Positions 60,356 to 64,000 of a stretch of DNA of 64,000 nt are shown here, piece after piece; position 1 is the first letter of the stretch, and each line of letters begins with the position of its first letter. Below the pieces are notes generated by a model, which saw only the letters and a program-made list of their open reading frames with translations, searched no databases and was not told the DNA's origin. The stretch spans positions 1 to 64,000 of the forward strand of contig VGFK01000006.1 of NCBI GenBank assembly GCA_016868895.1. The letters are read 5' to 3'. The translations under genes and the position numbers were made by a program. This stretch comes from Bacteroidota bacterium (lineage in GTDB: Bacteria > Bacteroidota > Bacteroidia > Chitinophagales > Chitinophagaceae).

Positions 60356-60766
60356 ATGGCATATTGGCTCATAAAATCAGAACCGTTTAAGTACTCATGG
60401 GAACAGTTTGAAAAGGATGGACAAACCTTTTGGGACGGTGTCCGCAATTATGCCGCTCGCAACAATTTACGGAGCATGAAAAAAGGGGATCTCGCTTTTT
60501 TTTATCATTCGAATGAGGGAATGGAAATTGTAGGTATTGCCAAAGTAGTAAAAGAAGCCTATCAGGACCCCACCACAGATGAATCGGCCTGGGTGGCGGT
60601 GGATGTAAAGCCGCATAAACGACTGAAAAATCCGGTCTCACTGAGCTCCATCAAATCAGAAAAAAAACTGGTCAATATGGCCCTTATACGACTGGGCCGA
60701 CTCTCCGTCCAACCGGTCTTGGAAACCGAATGGAATATCGTCCTAAAAATGGCTGGAATGGCCTAA
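60356..60766 (+). CDS. EVE domain protein
   Basis: A 136-residue protein with a PUA-like EVE fold: AYWLIKSEPFKYSWEQFEKD at the N-terminus, WDGVRNYAARNNLRSMKKGD near residues 25-44 and FYHSNEGMEIVGIAKVVKEAY. EVE domains bind modified bases in DNA or RNA in other systems, but the small free-standing form is widespread and its target is unknown. It is the last gene of the group that starts with pdhA; gyrA follows after 60 bases with its own promoter box. Confidence 0.9.
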   Translation: MAYWLIKSEPFKYSWEQFEKDGQTFWDGVRNYAARNNLRSMKKGDLAFFYHSNEGMEIVGIAKVVKEAYQDPTTDESAWVAVDVKPHKRLKNPVSLSSIKSEKKLVNMALIRLGRLSVQPVLETEWNIVLKMAGMA

Positions 60767-60772
60767 AATCAG

Positions 60773-60780
60773 TAGATTTG
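60773..60780 (+). promoter_or_regulatory. Putative -7 box for gyrA
   Basis: TAGATTTG matches TAnnTTTG exactly, 46 bases before the gyrA ATG. No clear -33 TTG is seen, so this is moderately supported. Confidence 0.45.
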
Positions 60781-60826
60781 TATCTATAAATCAATCCTGT
60801 TTTTAACGGCTCTTTTTTATTAAAAA

Positions 60827-63337
60827 ATGGACGAAAACAATCTCCCTGAACAGACCCACGATACCAATCGAATAGTCCCGATCAACATCGAAGAGCAGAT
60901 GAAAGCTGCTTACATCGATTATTCCATGAGTGTGATCGTTGGAAGGGCCCTTCCGGATGCCCGTGACGGTTTAAAACCTGTGCATCGTCGCATTCTATTT
61001 GCGATGAATGAATTGGGAATGGATTACAATAAACCCACCCGTAAATGCGCAAGAATTGTCGGTGAGGTTTTGGGCAAATACCATCCGCACGGTGATACGG
61101 CTGTTTACGATTCACTGGTGCGCATGGGGCAGGAATGGAACACGCGCTACCCAACCATCGATAAACAGGGAAATTTTGGATCTCCCGATGGAGAAGGACC
61201 TGCAGCCATGCGTTATACAGAAGCGCGTCTTCAGCGGCTTGCGGGATTCATGATGGACGACATCGATAAAGAGACGGTTGATTTTCAACTCAATTTTGAT
61301 GATTCACTCGAAGAGCCAACCGTTCTTCCAACCCGTATACCTCATTTGTTGATCAACGGAAGCAGTGGTATAGCAGTAGGCATGGCCACCAATATGCTGC
61401 CCCATAATTTGGCAGAAGTCATTGATGGATGCATTGCCTACATCGACAACCGCAGCATTGAAATCGACGAGTTGATGCAATTGGTGAAAGCACCTGATTT
61501 TCCAGGAGGCGGAATCATTTATGGAATGGAAGGCGTTAAGTCGGCCATGCATACCGGTCGCGGTCGCGTTGTCCTTCGGGGAAAAGTTTCCATCGATACA
61601 AAAGCCAACGGCCGCGGGCAAATTGTCATCACCGAAGTACCGTATCAGGTCAGTCGAGATGTGCTTACCGCCCGTATTGGTCAATTGGTGAATGAAAAAA
61701 TAATTGAAGGCATTACCAATGTCAACAATGAGTCCACTGAAAAAGAAGGAACGCGAATTGTAATCGATATACGCAAAGATGCGGTTGCCAATGTGATCGT
61801 GAACCAACTGTACAAGTTTACAGATCTGCAAACTTCCTACGGTATCAATAATGTGGCGCTGGTTAAAGGTCGACCTAAAATCATGAACCTCAAGGATCAG
61901 ATTGGGGTCTTCATTGATTTCCGACACGAGGTCGTGATAAAACGCGCTCAATTCCAACTGAAAGAGGCGGAAAAGAAAGCGCATATCCTTGAAGGATACT
62001 TGATTGCACTGGATCACCTGGATGCCGTCATTCAACTGATCCGCAATGCAAGTACTCCGGAGTTGGCAAAAGAAGGGTTGATCACTCAGTTCGGAATGAG
62101 CGAAATACAGTCCAAAGCTGTATTGGAGTTGCGTCTGCAACGCCTCACCGGAATGGAGATTGAAAAGATTCGGGAAGAGTTTGCTGAAATCATGAAAGTG
62201 ATTGCCGAATTGAAAGATTTGTTGTCGGATGAATCCAAACGATTTGAATTGATCAAAACTGAGCTTCGCGAGGTACAGGATAAATTTGGCGACGATCGCA
62301 AAACAGAGATCACCTACCTGGATAACGAAGTACGCATTGAAGACCTGATCAAAGAAGAGGATGTGGTTATCACAGTTTCTCACCTGGGGTACATCAAGCG
62401 CACATCAGCCGATGAGTACAGGGCACAGAAAAGAGGGGGAAGGGGTTCCATTGGAGGAAAGACCCGTCAGGAAGATTACATTGAACATCTTTTTGTAGCG
62501 TCTACACACCATACATTGTTGTTCTTTACTGAAAAAGGTCGCTGCTACTGGCTGAAGGTGTATGAAATTCCGGAAGGCGATAAGCAAGGAAAGGGTAGGG
62601 CCATTCAGAATTTAATGCAATTGCCGCAAGACGATAAGATTCGCACAATCATTGATGTAAAAAATTTAAGCGACGAGGCATTTGTACAGGAGCACTATAT
62701 TGTCTTGTGTACCAGACAAGGCATCATCAAAAAAACCTCGCTTCAGGAATTCAGTCGCCCCCGTGCAACCGGCGTAAACGCCATTACCATTGTGGAAGGC
62801 GATCAGTTGTTGGATGCACGGCTTACCGACGGTAACTGCGAAATCATGTTGGCTGTTCAATCGGGCAGAGCCATTCGCTTCCCTGAAGAAAAAGTTCGTC
62901 CAACCGGTAGGGGTGCAATTGGCGTAGCGGGTATTGAAGTGGATGAAACAGGAGATGGAGTGGTGGGTATGATTTGTGTGAACACAAGTGATAAGTCCCG
63001 CACCGTTTTAGTGGTTTCGGAAAAAGGATTTGGAAAACGAACTCTCATTGATGAATACCGCATCACCAATCGCGGTGGCAAAGGGGTAAAAACCATCAAC
63101 GTTACTGAAAAAACCGGTAAATTGGTAGGCATACTCGATGTGAGTGAGAAGGAAGATTTGATGATCACCTGTGCATCGGGAATTACCATCCGTATGCCTA
63201 TTGCAGAAATCAGCGAGCAGGGAAGGGCTACCCAGGGTGTAAAACTCATCAAGTTGGATGAGGAAGATGAAATCGCTGCAATCACCAAGTTGGATGAAGA
63301 AAACGATCAAACAACAGAACCCCCAACACAACCATAA
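60827..63337 (+). CDS. gyrA: DNA gyrase subunit A
   Basis: An 836-residue type II topoisomerase subunit. The active-site tyrosine is Tyr130 in AAMRYTEARL, after GRALPDARDGLKPVHRRIL and HPHGDTAVYDSLVRMGQEW. The GyrA-box QKRGGRG near residue 534 in the C-terminal domain identifies gyrase rather than topoisomerase IV. The beta-pinwheel repeats follow (GFGKRTLIDEYRITNRGGKG), and the tail is acidic and threonine-rich, as in E. coli GyrA. The S/A-D quinolone region (around GDTAVYDSLVRM) has the serine-like position as Ala, natural in many Bacteroidota. A TPR gene starts 18 bases downstream. Confidence 0.97.
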   Translation: MDENNLPEQTHDTNRIVPINIEEQMKAAYIDYSMSVIVGRALPDARDGLKPVHRRILFAMNELGMDYNKPTRKCARIVGEVLGKYHPHGDTAVYDSLVRMGQEWNTRYPTIDKQGNFGSPDGEGPAAMRYTEARLQRLAGFMMDDIDKETVDFQLNFDDSLEEPTVLPTRIPHLLINGSSGIAVGMATNMLPHNLAEVIDGCIAYIDNRSIEIDELMQLVKAPDFPGGGIIYGMEGVKSAMHTGRGRVVLRGKVSIDTKANGRGQIVITEVPYQVSRDVLTARIGQLVNEKIIEGITNVNNESTEKEGTRIVIDIRKDAVANVIVNQLYKFTDLQTSYGINNVALVKGRPKIMNLKDQIGVFIDFRHEVVIKRAQFQLKEAEKKAHILEGYLIALDHLDAVIQLIRNASTPELAKEGLITQFGMSEIQSKAVLELRLQRLTGMEIEKIREEFAEIMKVIAELKDLLSDESKRFELIKTELREVQDKFGDDRKTEITYLDNEVRIEDLIKEEDVVITVSHLGYIKRTSADEYRAQKRGGRGSIGGKTRQEDYIEHLFVASTHHTLLFFTEKGRCYWLKVYEIPEGDKQGKGRAIQNLMQLPQDDKIRTIIDVKNLSDEAFVQEHYIVLCTRQGIIKKTSLQEFSRPRATGVNAITIVEGDQLLDARLTDGNCEIMLAVQSGRAIRFPEEKVRPTGRGAIGVAGIEVDETGDGVVGMICVNTSDKSRTVLVVSEKGFGKRTLIDEYRITNRGGKGVKTINVTEKTGKLVGILDVSEKEDLMITCASGITIRMPIAEISEQGRATQGVKLIKLDEEDEIAAITKLDEENDQTTEPPTQP

Positions 63338-63355
63338 TTATTTCAATACCATCAC

Positions 63356-64000
63356 ATGAGAAAGTTGCTCTTAACCCTAGTTGCTGCTGTCACCTTATAC
63401 AGTGTCAACGGGCAGAACCTGACCAAAATCAAAGAAGCCATTACAGCAAACAAGCTGAACGATGCCAAAACACAAGTAGAAGCACTGTTGGCTCAACCCA
63501 AAAATCAAAAGAATCCCGAGATTGTCTATTTGAAGGGTAAAGTGTTGAGTGCCATCGCAGCCAATGCAACAGAACGTGCAGCCATGCCGGAAGCCAGGTT
63601 ACAGGCATTGGATGCCTTTAAAAAAGCGTTGGAGATGGATAAAAATCAGGCGACCTTATTCCTGACCGTCGATAATTATCAACCTGTTTTCTCGCTCTAT
63701 GCCAGTGGCTTTGAAGAAGCAGCAGGGTATTACAATGAGGAGAAATACGATCAGGCGTTGTCCACGTTCAAAACGACAGGCGTGATTGGCGACTACATCT
63801 TTTCACAAGGGTGGGGGTTGTATAAATTGGATACAACGCTGGTATATTACATGGGACTCTCCGCCATCAATGCCAAAAAAGAAGATGAAGCCATTGGATA
63901 CTTCACCAAACTCGCCGATGCCAATGTAGGACGAACTCCAGATATGGCCACCCCTTATCGGTATTTGGCAAAACACTATTACGATAAAAAGGACGATGCT
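63356..64000 (+). CDS. Secreted TPR protein, truncated by the window end
   Basis: An open frame from ATG 63356 (MRKLLLTLVAAVTLYSVNGQ, a signal peptide cut near residue 20) that runs off the right edge after 215 codons. The mature part shows TPR-like helical pairs (KIKEAITANKLNDAKTQVEAL, EARLQALDAFKKALEMDKNQ, EEAAGYYNEEKYDQALSTFK, LSAINAKKEDEAIGYFTKLA). Its role is unknown, and helix pairs suggest protein-protein contacts in the periplasm. It lies 18 bases after gyrA with no terminator, so read-through from gyrA is likely. Confidence 0.8.
   Translation, partial: MRKLLLTLVAAVTLYSVNGQNLTKIKEAITANKLNDAKTQVEALLAQPKNQKNPEIVYLKGKVLSAIAANATERAAMPEARLQALDAFKKALEMDKNQATLFLTVDNYQPVFSLYASGFEEAAGYYNEEKYDQALSTFKTTGVIGDYIFSQGWGLYKLDTTLVYYMGLSAINAKKEDEAIGYFTKLADANVGRTPDMATPYRYLAKHYYDKKDDA

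Noticed and set aside
61304..62383. A 359-codon open frame on the minus strand opposite gyrA
   Set aside because: It lies wholly within gyrA, has no recognisable motifs, and its composition reflects the codon pattern of gyrA in the opposite frame.

Overview
The window comes from a member of the Bacteroidota, most likely a Chitinophagaceae-like bacterium of the class Chitinophagia. The evidence is the gene repertoire: two TonB-dependent receptors with carboxypeptidase-regulatory N-terminal domains, and DUF4270, GSCFA, DUF5686, DUF4199, DUF1599 and DoxX/BT_3928-type proteins. Shine-Dalgarno sequences are largely absent, and there are many exact copies of the Bacteroidota -7 promoter box TAnnTTTG just upstream of genes. 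Most of the window is ordinary, densely packed chromosome. No gap without a gene exceeds 300 bases, and there is no CRISPR array, insertion sequence, integrase or rRNA.

Layout. 1-5.9 kb: the start of a divergent secreted protein, a phosphohexomutase-pcm pair, a TonB-dependent receptor and a DUF445 membrane protein. 5.9-11 kb: tRNA-His with its own promoter and terminator, a C-terminal processing protease, a subtilisin-like protease and a flippase-like membrane protein. 11-17 kb: a GT5-only glycogen synthase-like protein overlapping a DUF4270 lipoprotein, then metK, a Nudix hydrolase, rlmB and a GSCFA protein. 17-24.3 kb: penicillin acylase family protein, a small membrane protein, a DUF5686 outer-membrane protein, trhO and purC. 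24.4-28.4 kb: a TonB-dependent receptor paired with a two-domain fasciclin lipoprotein, closed by a bidirectional terminator. 28.4-33.8 kb: ychF, an SpmA/SpmB fusion, folB, a TPR protein and an M1 peptidase. 33.8-43.8 kb: rpmI-rplT, arginine decarboxylase, a secreted unknown, bacilliredoxin, lgt, yajQ, rpmE (type B), a GlmU-like protein, tpiA, acyl-CoA-binding protein and lepA. 43.8-48.7 kb (minus strand): a pyrC-like gene, DUF4199, a GT2 glycosyltransferase and a GT4 glycosyltransferase fused to a secreted-type domain. 48.7-49.6 kb: tRNA-Pro followed by a small AT-rich patch with a secreted HNH nuclease and an orphan gene. 49.6-64 kb: UbiD-family decarboxylase, ndk, nrnA-like, FKBP, folP, DUF1599, DoxX, DUF721-recF, pdhA, a TPR protein, an LutA-like protein, an EVE protein, gyrA and a truncated TPR gene.

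Functionally the window mixes translation (L35, L20, L31, LepA, RlmB, TrhO, two tRNAs), replication and repair (RecF, DUF721, GyrA), cofactor and nucleotide synthesis (MetK, FolB, FolP, PurC, Ndk), central metabolism (phosphohexomutase, TpiA, PdhA), and envelope biogenesis (Lgt, glycosyltransferases, receptors, proteases). The points most worth a second look are the in-frame glycosyltransferase/secreted-domain fusion, the dihydroorotase homologue that has lost its metal ligands and catalytic Asp, the tRNA-Pro-adjacent patch, the receptor-fasciclin pair without a SusD, and the half-length synthase without its substrate-binding motif.
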